Positions 1 to 9,763 of a stretch of DNA of 64,000 nucleotides are shown in pieces. The notes below the pieces were generated by a model, which had not been told where the DNA came from, did not search any database, and was given only the letters and a program-made list of their open reading frames with translations. The position numbers were made by a program, and so were the translations under genes. Each line of letters opens with the position of its first letter. Positions within the stretch are counted from its first letter, which is position 1. The DNA is from Zunongwangia sp. ESRF-bin46 (GTDB taxonomy: Bacteria; Bacteroidota; Bacteroidia; Flavobacteriales; Flavobacteriaceae): NCBI GenBank assembly GCA_002631855.1, contig NTLF01000014.1:485951-549950 (forward strand). Reading direction: 5' to 3'.

Positions 1-684
1 AATTCGCACCGCAGTTGCCGTTACCGAAAATGTTTTATCACTTAATATTTTTTGTGGCTCGCGCGCCAATTTCATTTCTTCTTTAGTGTATCCGTTTGCT
101 TCAAAAACATCGCAATGTGGCAATGCATTTTTATGAATGGGGTATGGATACGCCATTTCACCTTTTACACCAGCCATTTCGTTTTCCATTTGCTGTACCG
201 CTTTTACACCAGTTCCTGAAACAGATTGATAGGTAGAAATAACAACACGCTTCATGGTATATTTTTTATGAAGGGGTGCCAATGCCATCACTAACTGAAT
301 GGTTGAACAGTTTGGGTTAGCAATGATTTTATCTTCTTTGGTAAGTTCGTTAGCGTTAATTTCTGGAATAATCAGTTTTTTGTCTGGATCCATTCGCCAC
401 GCCGAAGAATTATCGATAACAGTTGTTCCAACTTCAGCAAATTTTGGCGCCCAATCTAATGAGGTATTTCCTCCAGCCGAAAAAATGGCTAGTTGTGGTT
501 TGGCAGCAATAGCATCTTGTATCGAAACAATTTTATACTTTTTATCCTTAAAAGTGATTTCCTTTCCAATAGATCGTTCCGATGCTACAGGCAACAGGTT
601 ACTAATTGGAAAATTACGTTCTTCCAAGACTTTTAAAAGGACAGTGCCAACCATTCCTGTGGCACCAACAACTGCTATATTCAT
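1..684 (-). CDS. asd: aspartate-semialdehyde dehydrogenase (3' part beyond window edge)
   Basis: Minus-strand frame from ATG at 684: MNIAVVGATGMVGTVLLKVLEERNFPISNLLPVASERSIGK..., the N-terminal Rossmann GATGMVG motif of ASD; open to the window edge. Confidence 0.87.
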   Translation of the reverse strand, partial: MNIAVVGATGMVGTVLLKVLEERNFPISNLLPVASERSIGKEITFKDKKYKIVSIQDAIAAKPQLAIFSAGGNTSLDWAPKFAEVGTTVIDNSSAWRMDPDKKLIIPEINANELTKEDKIIANPNCSTIQLVMALAPLHKKYTMKRVVISTYQSVSGTGVKAVQQMENEMAGVKGEMAYPYPIHKNALPHCDVFEANGYTKEEMKLAREPQKILSDKTFSVTATAVRI

Positions 685-842
685 TACTTTAGATTTTTGC
701 TGTAAAAATACATAGTATGGTTTGATTTCTTCTGAAATAAACCCAAAAAAAGACCCTTCAATACTTTTGGTACTGAAGGGTTTTATTAATATTAAATAAT
801 TGCAGTGTAGCGGTTTCCTAACTAGTTGCTAGGAGCTAAAAT

Positions 843-1259
843 TTATTTATTTTGTCTTTTTAATTCGTCACGAATTTCGGCCAATAACTCTTCTTGTGTT
901 GGGCCTTTTGGTGCAGCAGGTGCTTCCTCTTTTGGCTTTTTTGTTTTATTGTAAGCTTTAACAATAATAAACAATACAAAGCCAACAATAACCAAGTTAA
1001 TTAAAGCATTTACCCATTTACCATACATAACAGCATTTTCGGGTTCAACAACTTCTCCATCTGCACCTACAACGGCCTCATCCAATACTACTTTAAGGTC
1101 GGCAAAATCCATTCCGCCTGCAAAGTGACCAATAATAGGCATCATAATATCATTTGTAAAGCCAGAAACGACCATCCCGATGGCCCCGGCAAGTATGACG
1201 GCAACGGCTAAATCGATAACATTGCCCGTCATAATAAAATCTTTGAATTCTTTTAACAT
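843..1259 (-). CDS. mscL: large-conductance mechanosensitive channel MscL
   Basis: MLKEFKDFIMTGNVIDLAVAVILAGAIGMVVSGFTNDIMMPIIG, MscL signature. Confidence 0.97.
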   Translation of the reverse strand: MLKEFKDFIMTGNVIDLAVAVILAGAIGMVVSGFTNDIMMPIIGHFAGGMDFADLKVVLDEAVVGADGEVVEPENAVMYGKWVNALINLVIVGFVLFIIVKAYNKTKKPKEEAPAAPKGPTQEELLAEIRDELKRQNK

Positions 1260-1319
1260 GTTGATTGGTTTTTAAGGTTAACAACGGCTAATTTATATAA
1301 AAACAAATTTACAGCCTTT

Positions 1320-2429
1320 TTATTTTCGACAAATAACCCGTTTTACACGTTGTGAAACGCCCGTAATAAGTTCATATGGAATTGTATTGATTACTTGAGA
1401 AAGTTCGTCTGCAGAAGGATTTTCGCCGAAAACAATCACTTCATCACCTTCCTCACAATCAATATTGGTAACATCGATCATAATCATATCCATACAAACA
1501 TTCCCAACTATGGGGGCTTTTACACCATGAACGGTTACCCATCCTTTTCTGTTACCAAAAATACGCTTTATTCCATCGGCGTGGCCTACAGGTAAGGTTG
1601 CCGTTTTTGTAGTTTCAGAAGCTTTAAAAACACGGTTATAACCAACTGTTTCCCCCTTTTTTACGGTATGTATTTGAGAAATTATCGTTTTTAAAGTAGC
1701 TACTGGCTTTAGGTGCTTATTCTCTTTAGGGTCGTTACCAAAACCATATAAACCTATTCCTGTACGTACCATATCATACTGTGCTTCAGGATAATTTAAA
1801 ACGCCCGAAGTGTTCAATGTATGAAGCAAAGGCTTATAACCAATTTCATTAATAATTTTTTCTGAAATATCCTTGAATTGAGCCAACTGCGATTCAGTAA
1901 ACGTTGTTTCTGCAGCATCTTCACTTGCTGCTAGATGCGTGAACATCGATTTAATTTTTACACTGGAAGTAGCATTAGTTTTTTCAGAAATAAACTCAAT
2001 ATCCTCTGCAATAAAGCCCAATCTATTGAGTCCTGTATTAAACTTTAAATGTATGGGATAATCTGTGAGTCGATTTTCTTCAGCAAAATCTATAAATTCT
2101 GTCAACATGGAACGGGAGTAAATTGCAGGTTCCATGCATGAATCGGTAATTTTTTTAAATGTTGCCGGTAAAGGGTGTAAAACCAAAATAGAAGTTTCAA
2201 TACCTGCTTTTCGTAATGAGATACCTTCATCTGGATAAGCAACTGCAAAATAGGAAACGCCTAAAGTAATTAATTCTTCTGCGACGGCAACTGAATCACT
2301 TCCATAGCCAAAAGCTTTTACAACGCCCATAACGCGGGTGTCTTTATCTATTTTTGAAGTTAAATACCGATAGTTTTGCGCCAAAGCGTTTAAATCTATT
2401 TCTAAAACTGTTTCGGTTGCTTTTTGCAT
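1320..2429 (-). CDS. alr: alanine racemase
   Basis: PLP lysine region VMGVVKAFGYGSD, plus LKFNTGLNRLGF and GNVCMDMIMIDVT motifs. Confidence 0.95.
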   Translation of the reverse strand: MQKATETVLEIDLNALAQNYRYLTSKIDKDTRVMGVVKAFGYGSDSVAVAEELITLGVSYFAVAYPDEGISLRKAGIETSILVLHPLPATFKKITDSCMEPAIYSRSMLTEFIDFAEENRLTDYPIHLKFNTGLNRLGFIAEDIEFISEKTNATSSVKIKSMFTHLAASEDAAETTFTESQLAQFKDISEKIINEIGYKPLLHTLNTSGVLNYPEAQYDMVRTGIGLYGFGNDPKENKHLKPVATLKTIISQIHTVKKGETVGYNRVFKASETTKTATLPVGHADGIKRIFGNRKGWVTVHGVKAPIVGNVCMDMIMIDVTNIDCEEGDEVIVFGENPSADELSQVINTIPYELITGVSQRVKRVICRK

Positions 2430-2432
2430 AAA

Positions 2433-3071
2433 TTATGCTTGCTTTTTAGGCGGTATTTGTTGCGGATCTTTCACTTCCATTTTTTTTACTTTATCCCGTA
2501 AAACGGCTTTGTAATAAGCTGCTCTGCTTAGTGGTTCGTATTCTTCGGTTTCGCCAAGAAGCACCAAATCGTCACTTTGAGACTTTCTAAAACTATAATT
2601 TGCCAAGTTTCCGGTACGGGTACAAACAGCATGTACTTTGGTTACATATTCGGCCGTAGCCATTAAATTGGGCATCGGTCCAAACGGATTGCCTTTAAAA
2701 TCCATATCGAGTCCGGCGACGATGACACGAATTCCTCGATTAGCAAGATCGTTACAAACCTGTACAATTTCGTCATCAAAGAACTGGGCTTCATCAATAC
2801 CAATAACATCACAATTATCTGCGAGCATAGGGATATTTGCGGCTGCCGGAACAGGTGTTGATCGAATTTCATTGCTATCGTGAGAAATCACCTTTTCTTC
2901 ATCGTAGCGAATATCGATAGTTGGTTTAAAAATCTCTACGCGTTGGCGCGCAAATTTGGCACGTTTTAGCCTTCGGATGAGCTCTTCCGTTTTTCCCGAA
3001 AACATAGAGCCGCAGATAACTTCAATCCAGCCAAATTGTTCTTTTTGATTAACGGTATTTTCAAGAAACAT
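2433..3071 (-). CDS. tdk: thymidine kinase (type II)
   Basis: [23 protein letters not shown]-loop, [10 protein letters not shown], and [15 protein letters not shown]. Confidence 0.96.
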   Translation of the reverse strand: MFLENTVNQKEQFGWIEVICGSMFSGKTEELIRRLKRAKFARQRVEIFKPTIDIRYDEEKVISHDSNEIRSTPVPAAANIPMLADNCDVIGIDEAQFFDDEIVQVCNDLANRGIRVIVAGLDMDFKGNPFGPMPNLMATAEYVTKVHAVCTRTGNLANYSFRKSQSDDLVLLGETEEYEPLSRAAYYKAVLRDKVKKMEVKDPQQIPPKKQA

Positions 3072-3172
3072 ACTTCAATTTTAGAATAAAACGCAAATCC
3101 TTGACGTTTACATATAGGATGCGTAAATTTAACAAAACAAAATACAGTAGAAACACATCATTTTAAAAAGTT

Positions 3173-3952
3173 ATGAAGAAGAAGCTTAGGGAGCAGATAC
3201 AGGAATTGATTGAAAAACTTTCAGAAGAAGAAAAGCAATTTAACACCACTTCTGTAAAAAATATTGTGGGACAATTATATGAAAAATTAGCGATTCTAGA
3301 GTATATGGAACGTCAGATCGATTCAGATTCTGAAGAGACGGCTTTCGATTCAAAAACCTTTAGAGAACAAAACTGGTTTAAAGAACCAGAACCAGTTCCA
3401 CAACCTGAACATGAAGAAGATCTGGTGGAGCCTTTAATGGAAAAAATAAAAGATATTGTGGCCCAGATGCCTCAAGAAGCCAATCGTGTAGATCAATTAT
3501 TGGAAGATATTCTTCCGAAGAAAAACTATCAAAAAGACGATAAAAATGAGTTGGAAGACTTTGCTGCGGAATACCAGCAAATGCCAACGTTTGAGCGTAA
3601 ACCGAATGGTGAAAAAGAACAAAAAAACAAACCGGAAACTCAAAAACCGAATGACACCGTAAAAGTAGCCGAGCTCGCCAATACAAAAGAAGCAAAGCAA
3701 CGGTCTTTAAACGAATCGGTAAACAACGGTATGCAAATAGGCCTGAACGATCGTTTGGCTTTCATCAAACACTTATTTGATGGCAATGCAAACGATTATA
3801 CCCGAGTACTCTCACAAATTAATACAATGAAAACCTATGATGAAGCCGAAGCGTTTATTAAAGGAAAAATAAAACCTGATTATAATTATTGGCTGAATAA
3901 AGATGAATATGCCGAACGTTTTATGACGGTGGTAGAGAAAAACTTTAATTAA
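3173..3952 (+). CDS. conserved hypothetical protein, charged/coiled-coil, between tdk and rsmI
   Basis: Long ORF with coding-like composition; no recognisable catalytic motif. Confidence 0.8.
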   Translation: MKKKLREQIQELIEKLSEEEKQFNTTSVKNIVGQLYEKLAILEYMERQIDSDSEETAFDSKTFREQNWFKEPEPVPQPEHEEDLVEPLMEKIKDIVAQMPQEANRVDQLLEDILPKKNYQKDDKNELEDFAAEYQQMPTFERKPNGEKEQKNKPETQKPNDTVKVAELANTKEAKQRSLNESVNNGMQIGLNDRLAFIKHLFDGNANDYTRVLSQINTMKTYDEAEAFIKGKIKPDYNYWLNKDEYAERFMTVVEKNFN

Positions 3953-3969
3953 GCCTTTTTTCAAATTTT

Positions 3970-4641
3970 ATGGGAAAACTCTATCTCGTTCCAACACCAA
4001 TAGGGAACTTAAAGGATATTACCTTCCGCGCGATTGAAGTATTAAAAGAAGCCGACCTTATTCTCGCTGAAGATACTCGAACTAGCGGAAAACTTCTGAA
4101 ACATTACGAAATAGATACACATATGCACTCACACCATATGCACAACGAGCATAAAACGGTGGAAGGTATTGTGAATAGGATACAAAGCGGCGAAACCATT
4201 GCGTTGATTAGCGATGCCGGAACACCCGCAATAAGCGACCCTGGTTTTTTATTAACTCGAGCGTGTGTAGAAGCCGGACTTGAAGTAGATTGCCTGCCTG
4301 GCGCTACAGCTTTTGTCCCAGCTTTGGTTAATAGTGGATTGCCCAATGATAAATTTGTGTTTGAAGGCTTTCTACCCGTTAAAAAAGGGCGTCAAACAAG
4401 GTTAACTCTTTTAGCTGAAGAAACGCGGACAATGATTTTTTACGAATCACCACACAAACTAGTTAAAACCTTAACCCATTTTTCTGAATATTTTGGTCCT
4501 GAAAGAAAAGTTTCTGTTTCTCGTGAGATAACCAAACTGCATGAAGAAACTGTTCGAGGTACAGCGGAAGAAGTACTAAAACATTTTACCACTAAACCAC
4601 CTAAAGGGGAGTTGGTTGTTGTTGTGGAAGGGAAGAAATAA
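3970..4641 (+). CDS. rsmI: 16S rRNA (cytidine(1402)-2'-O)-methyltransferase
   Basis: MGKLYLVPTPIGNLKDITFRAIEVLKEADLILAEDTRTSGKLL, tetrapyrrole methylase-fold RsmI signature. Confidence 0.96.
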   Translation: MGKLYLVPTPIGNLKDITFRAIEVLKEADLILAEDTRTSGKLLKHYEIDTHMHSHHMHNEHKTVEGIVNRIQSGETIALISDAGTPAISDPGFLLTRACVEAGLEVDCLPGATAFVPALVNSGLPNDKFVFEGFLPVKKGRQTRLTLLAEETRTMIFYESPHKLVKTLTHFSEYFGPERKVSVSREITKLHEETVRGTAEEVLKHFTTKPPKGELVVVVEGKK

Positions 4642-5367
4642 TTATAAATCACTTAATTTACTTAGATAATACCTAGCTCTTTGAGGGTTTTCTGTAGCAT
4701 TTATAACTTCTGTAATATTATAATTAGAGTCAAAAACAAACAATATGGGTTGATCATCATTTAACTTTCTACCTAAAATAGTGGATATGTTTTCAAAATG
4801 ATCATATTTTACAATAATATCATACTTTTCATTTTCAATATCTTTATTAAATTCGGTGCTTGTTAACTTTCCTTGTTTATAAAAATATTTATAAGAAATA
4901 CCATTAACGATTGTGGTTTTGTTAAGAATGTTTCCAAATTCATCATAATCTATCTTATCAGAATTTAACTTTCCATTTTTATAAGAAGATTCGCTTTTTA
5001 TAGTACCGTTTTTATAGAACGTAATATTAGGACCATTCAGATAACTGTTTTTGTAAGTTTCTTTCTGTTCCATCATTCCATCCTCATCAAAAAGAATTCT
5101 GAATCCGTGGAGAAATCCATTTTTAAGTTGAAACTCCTCGGCTTTTGTTCCATTTCTCATTACCAAGAAATGACCATCCATAACTTCATTATCTGAGCTT
5201 ACATAACCTCGTCTTTTCTTTTTGTTAATTACATATCGATAATCATTATAAGTAATTGTTTCTATTTTTTCATTTTGCAATCCATAAACCGCTTCGTAAA
5301 CGTGATTACAAGAGGTTATTGTTATTACTATAAAAAAGAGTAAAAATATTTTCATAAGCTTAAACAT
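4642..5367 (-). CDS. MORN/YwqK-like repeat lipoprotein
   Basis: Lipobox-like ITSCNH; repeated NGTIKSESSYKNGKLNSDKIDYDEFGN units. Confidence 0.7.
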   Translation of the reverse strand: MFKLMKIFLLFFIVITITSCNHVYEAVYGLQNEKIETITYNDYRYVINKKKRRGYVSSDNEVMDGHFLVMRNGTKAEEFQLKNGFLHGFRILFDEDGMMEQKETYKNSYLNGPNITFYKNGTIKSESSYKNGKLNSDKIDYDEFGNILNKTTIVNGISYKYFYKQGKLTSTEFNKDIENEKYDIIVKYDHFENISTILGRKLNDDQPILFVFDSNYNITEVINATENPQRARYYLSKLSDL

Positions 5368-5950
5368 GTTTGCCTTTATTCCATCCGAGCTTACCTAAAT
5401 ACTGCTCACCACTTTCTATAGCGCCCTCTTCAATAGAAGTTCCCATAGAATCGTTCCAACGGTTTAAGTAACCAAATAGGGAGATAACACCTAACATTTC
5501 TACAATTTCGCCATCATCCCAATGTTCGTGTAAGCGTTTTTCAATTTCTTGAGTTACTGCATTCGGTACTTGTGAGGCGGCTAATGAAAAATCCAAAGCA
5601 GCTCGTTCTGCCTCAGAAAAAGCTGGGTGGGTACGATATTCCCAAATATTATCCAATTGTTCTTGCTCGGCACCGTAGCGTTCTGCTGCCCGAATGGCAT
5701 GTGCTTGGCAATAGCGGCATCCGGTTGCATTACTGCTTACCCAAGCAATCATTCGTTTTAAAGCTGAGGTTACACGGCCTTCATTGGCCATTACGGCTTT
5801 GTTCAGGTTGATAAACGCTTTGCTAATAGCCGGTCTACGTTGCATGGTCAAAACACTGTTGGGGCAAAACCCGAGCGTTTCATTAAAGAATTCAGCTAAT
5901 TCTTGCGTTTCTTGGTCGTGATCTGAAGATAAAGGGGTTACTAATGGCAT
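5360..5950 (-). CDS. carboxymuconolactone decarboxylase / AhpD-like peroxidase-related protein
   Basis: AWVSSNATGCRYCQAHAIRAAERYG contains the CxxC AhpD-like motif. Confidence 0.85.
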   Translation of the reverse strand: MPLVTPLSSDHDQETQELAEFFNETLGFCPNSVLTMQRRPAISKAFINLNKAVMANEGRVTSALKRMIAWVSSNATGCRYCQAHAIRAAERYGAEQEQLDNIWEYRTHPAFSEAERAALDFSLAASQVPNAVTQEIEKRLHEHWDDGEIVEMLGVISLFGYLNRWNDSMGTSIEEGAIESGEQYLGKLGWNKGKHV

Positions 5951-6076
5951 GTTTCAGTTTTAAAATAATCAGGCTATGAAATTACAAAATTGAAATACAA
6001 TTATCAGAAATATTTTAATTTGAAATGTTTAATTTTACGTTTCTCCCCTTTTAGTTTTTAGAATAGAATCATACCT

Positions 6077-7768
6077 ATGCGCTGGACCTTACAACCAAAA
6101 CCTCCTGAAGAGATCGTCAATCGGCTTTCAAAAGAATTAGGTGTCGATACAATAATTGCTGCATTATTAGTTCAACGCGGAATTGAAACCTTCGATGAAG
6201 CAAAACATTTTTTTCGTCCGCAATTGAGCGATCTTCACGATCCATTTTTGATGAAAGATATGGACAAAGCGGTAGCAAGAATTAAACAAGCCATTGCTAA
6301 TGAAGAAAATATTTTAGTATATGGCGATTACGATGTGGATGGAACCACTAGCGTTGCATTATTATCTTCCTATTTAAAAAGCTACTACCCCAATGTCGCT
6401 ACCTATATTCCAGACCGCTATGACGAAGGCTATGGAGTTTCGTATAAAGGAATTGATTTTGCCGAAGACAATGGTTTTTCGCTTATTATCGCTTTAGATT
6501 GCGGTATAAAAGCCATCGATAAAGTTGTGTATGCTTCAGAAAAAAACATTGATTTTGTTATTTGTGACCATCACCGTCCCGGAGCAGAAATTCCAAAAGC
6601 GGTTGCCGTACTCGACCCCAAACGGGAAGATTGTGAATATCCATATAAAGAATTATGCGGTTGCGGCGTGGGTTTTAAATTAATTCAAGCGCTTTCAGAA
6701 AAAAGAGGTTTGCAAATCGACGATTTATTGCTGTATTTAGATTTAGTGGCTACAGCTATTGGTGCAGATATTGTTCCTATTACTGGGGAAAATCGAGTGT
6801 TGGCCTATTATGGATTAAAAGTAATTAACAGTAATCCTAGAGTAGGGTTTAAGGCGATTTTAAAGCAAATAAAAAAAGAAACACTCACGATTACCGATGT
6901 GGTTTTTATCATTGCCCCAAGGATCAACGCTGCAGGTCGCATGAAACACGGCAATCATGCGGTTACTTTATTAACTGAAACTGATATAAACCGTGCTGCT
7001 GAATATGCTTCGGAAATTGAACAATTCAATACCGATAGGAGAGATGCAGATAAAACCATTACAGAAGAAGCACTGCTTCAAATTATAGAAAACAAGGAGG
7101 AAAATCGCACGACTACAGTGGTGTACCAAGAAGATTGGCATAAAGGTGTAATTGGCATTGTAGCTTCACGATTAACCGAAACGTATTATCGGCCAACACT
7201 TGTGTTTACTAAAAGTGGCGAAAAGTTAGTGGCTTCGGCGCGATCGGTAAAAGGTTTTGATGTATATAATGCGTTGGAAAGTTGTTCTGAATATATTGAG
7301 CAATTTGGTGGTCATAAATACGCTGCGGGATTAACATTGCATGAAAAAGACTTTGAAGCATTTAAAAATGAATTTGAAAAAGTAGTTTCAGAAACCATCG
7401 ACACTAAATTATTACAACCGGAATTAAAAATTGCTGCTAAAATTAATTTAACTGAAATAACCTCAAAATTTTACCGTCTTTTAAAGCAGTTTGCACCTTT
7501 TGGCCCCGGTAATATGACGCCTGTATTTATGACGCAAGGATTAAAAGATACCGGTTGGGGAAAATGTGTAGGCGAAGATAAAACGCATTTGCGCATTACC
7601 GTTCAACAAGGCAATTCACCTCAGTTTGTAGGGATTGGTTTTGGGATGGCAGATAAGAAAGATATCGCGTGCGGAGATGTCCCGTTTAAGGCTGCTTACG
7701 TAATAGATGAAAATGAATGGCAAGGCAATGTAAGCTTGCAGCTTCGGTTAAAGGATATTAAAGGGTAA
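6077..7768 (+). CDS. recJ: single-stranded-DNA-specific exonuclease RecJ
   Basis: DHH motifs: ILVYGDYDVDGTTSVALL, DFVICDHHRPG, FGGHKYAAGLTL. Confidence 0.97.
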   Translation: MRWTLQPKPPEEIVNRLSKELGVDTIIAALLVQRGIETFDEAKHFFRPQLSDLHDPFLMKDMDKAVARIKQAIANEENILVYGDYDVDGTTSVALLSSYLKSYYPNVATYIPDRYDEGYGVSYKGIDFAEDNGFSLIIALDCGIKAIDKVVYASEKNIDFVICDHHRPGAEIPKAVAVLDPKREDCEYPYKELCGCGVGFKLIQALSEKRGLQIDDLLLYLDLVATAIGADIVPITGENRVLAYYGLKVINSNPRVGFKAILKQIKKETLTITDVVFIIAPRINAAGRMKHGNHAVTLLTETDINRAAEYASEIEQFNTDRRDADKTITEEALLQIIENKEENRTTTVVYQEDWHKGVIGIVASRLTETYYRPTLVFTKSGEKLVASARSVKGFDVYNALESCSEYIEQFGGHKYAAGLTLHEKDFEAFKNEFEKVVSETIDTKLLQPELKIAAKINLTEITSKFYRLLKQFAPFGPGNMTPVFMTQGLKDTGWGKCVGEDKTHLRITVQQGNSPQFVGIGFGMADKKDIACGDVPFKAAYVIDENEWQGNVSLQLRLKDIKG

Positions 7769-8516
7769 ACTCTTTCAACTCAAATTTCTCTCCATCAAAA
7801 ACCCCGTAAGTATAATGGTTAATCCAATCTCCGAGGTTAAAATAAGTTGAGTTTTCACCTACTTTTATCTCCATAGGTAAATGACGGTGGCCAAACACAA
7901 AATAATCGTAATGCTTGCTTTCTAGCTTTCGTTTAGCATATTGTGCTAACCATTCGTTTTCCTCACCTAAAAACTGTTGGTCTTCGTCCCCAGAAATTAA
8001 TTTGTTTTTCACCGAAAGATGTTGTGCCAAGCGCACACCAATATCGGGGTGTAACCAACGGAACAACCATTTTGAAAATGGGTTCACAAACACTTTCTTC
8101 ATTCGTTTGTAGCCTTTGTCGCCCGGTCCTTTACCATCGCCATGACCAATAAAGAATCGGGTTTCGTTAAAAACAAATTCTTTAGGTGTGTGATATACTG
8201 GAATGTTAAGCTCTTCTTCAAAATAACCGTGCATCCACAAATCGTGATTCCCTACAAAAAAATGAATAGGAATGCCGCTATCTCGAATTTCGGCCAGTTT
8301 GCCCAAAACGCGTACAAATCCTTTAGGAACAACGGTTTTATATTCAAACCAAAAATCGAATAAATCACCTAATAAAAAAATGGCGGCTGCATCTTCTTTT
8401 ACTTCATCTAACCAGGCTATAAATTTCTGTTCACGAGGTTTGCTGGCTTCAGCCGTTGGCGCGCCCAGGTGGTTATCGCTCGAAAAATAGATTTTTTTGC
8501 CTTCCGGTAGTTGCAT
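7758..8516 (-). CDS. lpxH: UDP-2,3-diacylglucosamine diphosphatase
   Basis: Metallophosphoesterase motifs SDNHLG, GDLFDFWFEY, GNHDLW, GHRHLP. Confidence 0.88.
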   Translation of the reverse strand: MQLPEGKKIYFSSDNHLGAPTAEASKPREQKFIAWLDEVKEDAAAIFLLGDLFDFWFEYKTVVPKGFVRVLGKLAEIRDSGIPIHFFVGNHDLWMHGYFEEELNIPVYHTPKEFVFNETRFFIGHGDGKGPGDKGYKRMKKVFVNPFSKWLFRWLHPDIGVRLAQHLSVKNKLISGDEDQQFLGEENEWLAQYAKRKLESKHYDYFVFGHRHLPMEIKVGENSTYFNLGDWINHYTYGVFDGEKFELKEFTL

Positions 8517-8566
8517 AGGGTAAAGATAGAAAAAAGACTGTAGCGGTAACTTGGGTGCTTGTAAAA

Positions 8567-9016
8567 TTAATTGTCAGCAGCATACCATTCTGCATAGCTG
8601 GTAGCAGTTTCTTGTAGTTTTAATGAATGAAGTTGAATGTTATTGGGCAATCTTTTTTTGATTTTTTCAGCAAAGTCGATCACCATCATTTCGCTGGTAG
8701 GCTGATAATCTACCAAAAGAACATTATGGTCTCTGTTCTGTAATTCTTTTGCCAACTCTACGTGTGGTGTGTTTTTATTGAAAACGGTGGCGTGGTCAAA
8801 CACATCGACAATATCTTCTTTTACAATCTTTTTAAGATCGCCAAAATCGATCACCATTCCGTATTTTACATGGTTGTTATCATTAATGGGGGTTCCAATT
8901 ACCGTTACGGAAAGCTTGTAACTATGCCCGTGCACATTACGGCATTTACCATCGTAACCATATAGTGCGTGGCCGGTTTCAAAAGAAAATTGTTTCGTAA
9001 TTCGAATCTTGCTCAT
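8567..9016 (-). CDS. queD: 6-pyruvoyl-tetrahydropterin synthase / 6-carboxytetrahydropterin synthase family
   Basis: FETGHALYGYDGKCRNVHGHSYKLSVTV zinc-binding motif; GMVIDFGDLKKIV. Confidence 0.88.
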   Translation of the reverse strand: MSKIRITKQFSFETGHALYGYDGKCRNVHGHSYKLSVTVIGTPINDNNHVKYGMVIDFGDLKKIVKEDIVDVFDHATVFNKNTPHVELAKELQNRDHNVLLVDYQPTSEMMVIDFAEKIKKRLPNNIQLHSLKLQETATSYAEWYAADN

Positions 9017-9033
9017 GTTTTTACTTTATGTTG

Positions 9034-9041
9034 CAAAGGTA
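9034..9041 (-). promoter_or_regulatory. -7 box of Bacteroidota type upstream of the queD-like gene
   Basis: Minus strand TACCTTTG, matching TAnnTTTG, 18 nt before the ATG. Confidence 0.55.
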
Positions 9042-9088
9042 GGGGATTTAAGACAACTATTTTTCTTCGGAAGAAGTTATACCGCCGA

Positions 9089-9187
9089 TTACCTATTTTT
9101 ATATTTTTGGTAAATAACTACGATTACTACAAGAATAGCAAGGATTAGAAACAATCCGGGGCCACCTATAAATTCTAAAATTTCCAT
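9089..9187 (-). CDS. small single-pass membrane protein (32 aa)
   Basis: ATG at 9187 to TAA at 9089: MEILEFIGGPGLFLILAILVVIVVIYQKYKNR; below the ORF-track size cut-off. Confidence 0.45.
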   Translation of the reverse strand: MEILEFIGGPGLFLILAILVVIVVIYQKYKNR

Positions 9188-9229
9188 TGAACTTTTTTTA
9201 AATAATTATTTATCGTTTGTAAAGATTAT

Positions 9230-9745
9230 CTATCCTTCAAATGTATCGATAAATTCTTTATAGAAATCGATAAAAGGTTGCAATACCTGTATCCAATCTG
9301 AAAACTGTAATGAATATTCGGTTATCAGTTTATATACATCGTCTTCGTATTTACCTGTTATTTGCGGTTCAAACGTATCTTTTTTTGCAATTTCATTTAA
9401 AAGAGCAATGGAATTAGAGTTTTTAAGAAAGTTATTGATATTTATATTCCCGCTTTCAATTTTAAACCTTTGATTGTTTTTAGAAAATAAAGTTGTCAAA
9501 TGGCTCCGTGTGGTTAGCTGAAAGGTCAATGATTTTTTTTGTGTTTGTATAACACATGTTATTAACCCATTAAAAGACGTACCAGTTTCATTTTTAATAG
9601 TAATTAAACACCCTTTATATTTTAGCTTTAAGAGATGTATAATATAGGGGCTTCTTGCGCCGCCTCCAAGATCGACCTTTTTTTCTTGAAAAGAATATTC
9701 TGCATTTTCAGTTTCAGCTATTCGTAAAAATTCAAATTCTTTCAT
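9230..9745 (-). CDS. hypothetical protein (171 aa)
   Basis: ORF in a minus-strand gene run; no motif recognised. Confidence 0.65.
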   Translation of the reverse strand: MKEFEFLRIAETENAEYSFQEKKVDLGGGARSPYIIHLLKLKYKGCLITIKNETGTSFNGLITCVIQTQKKSLTFQLTTRSHLTTLFSKNNQRFKIESGNININNFLKNSNSIALLNEIAKKDTFEPQITGKYEDDVYKLITEYSLQFSDWIQVLQPFIDFYKEFIDTFEG

Positions 9746-9763
9746 TCAGTATTAAAACTACGA

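Noticed and set aside
299-715. Plus-strand ORF of 138 aa
   Set aside because: Antisense to asd; the minus-strand frame gives a clear ASD N-terminus.
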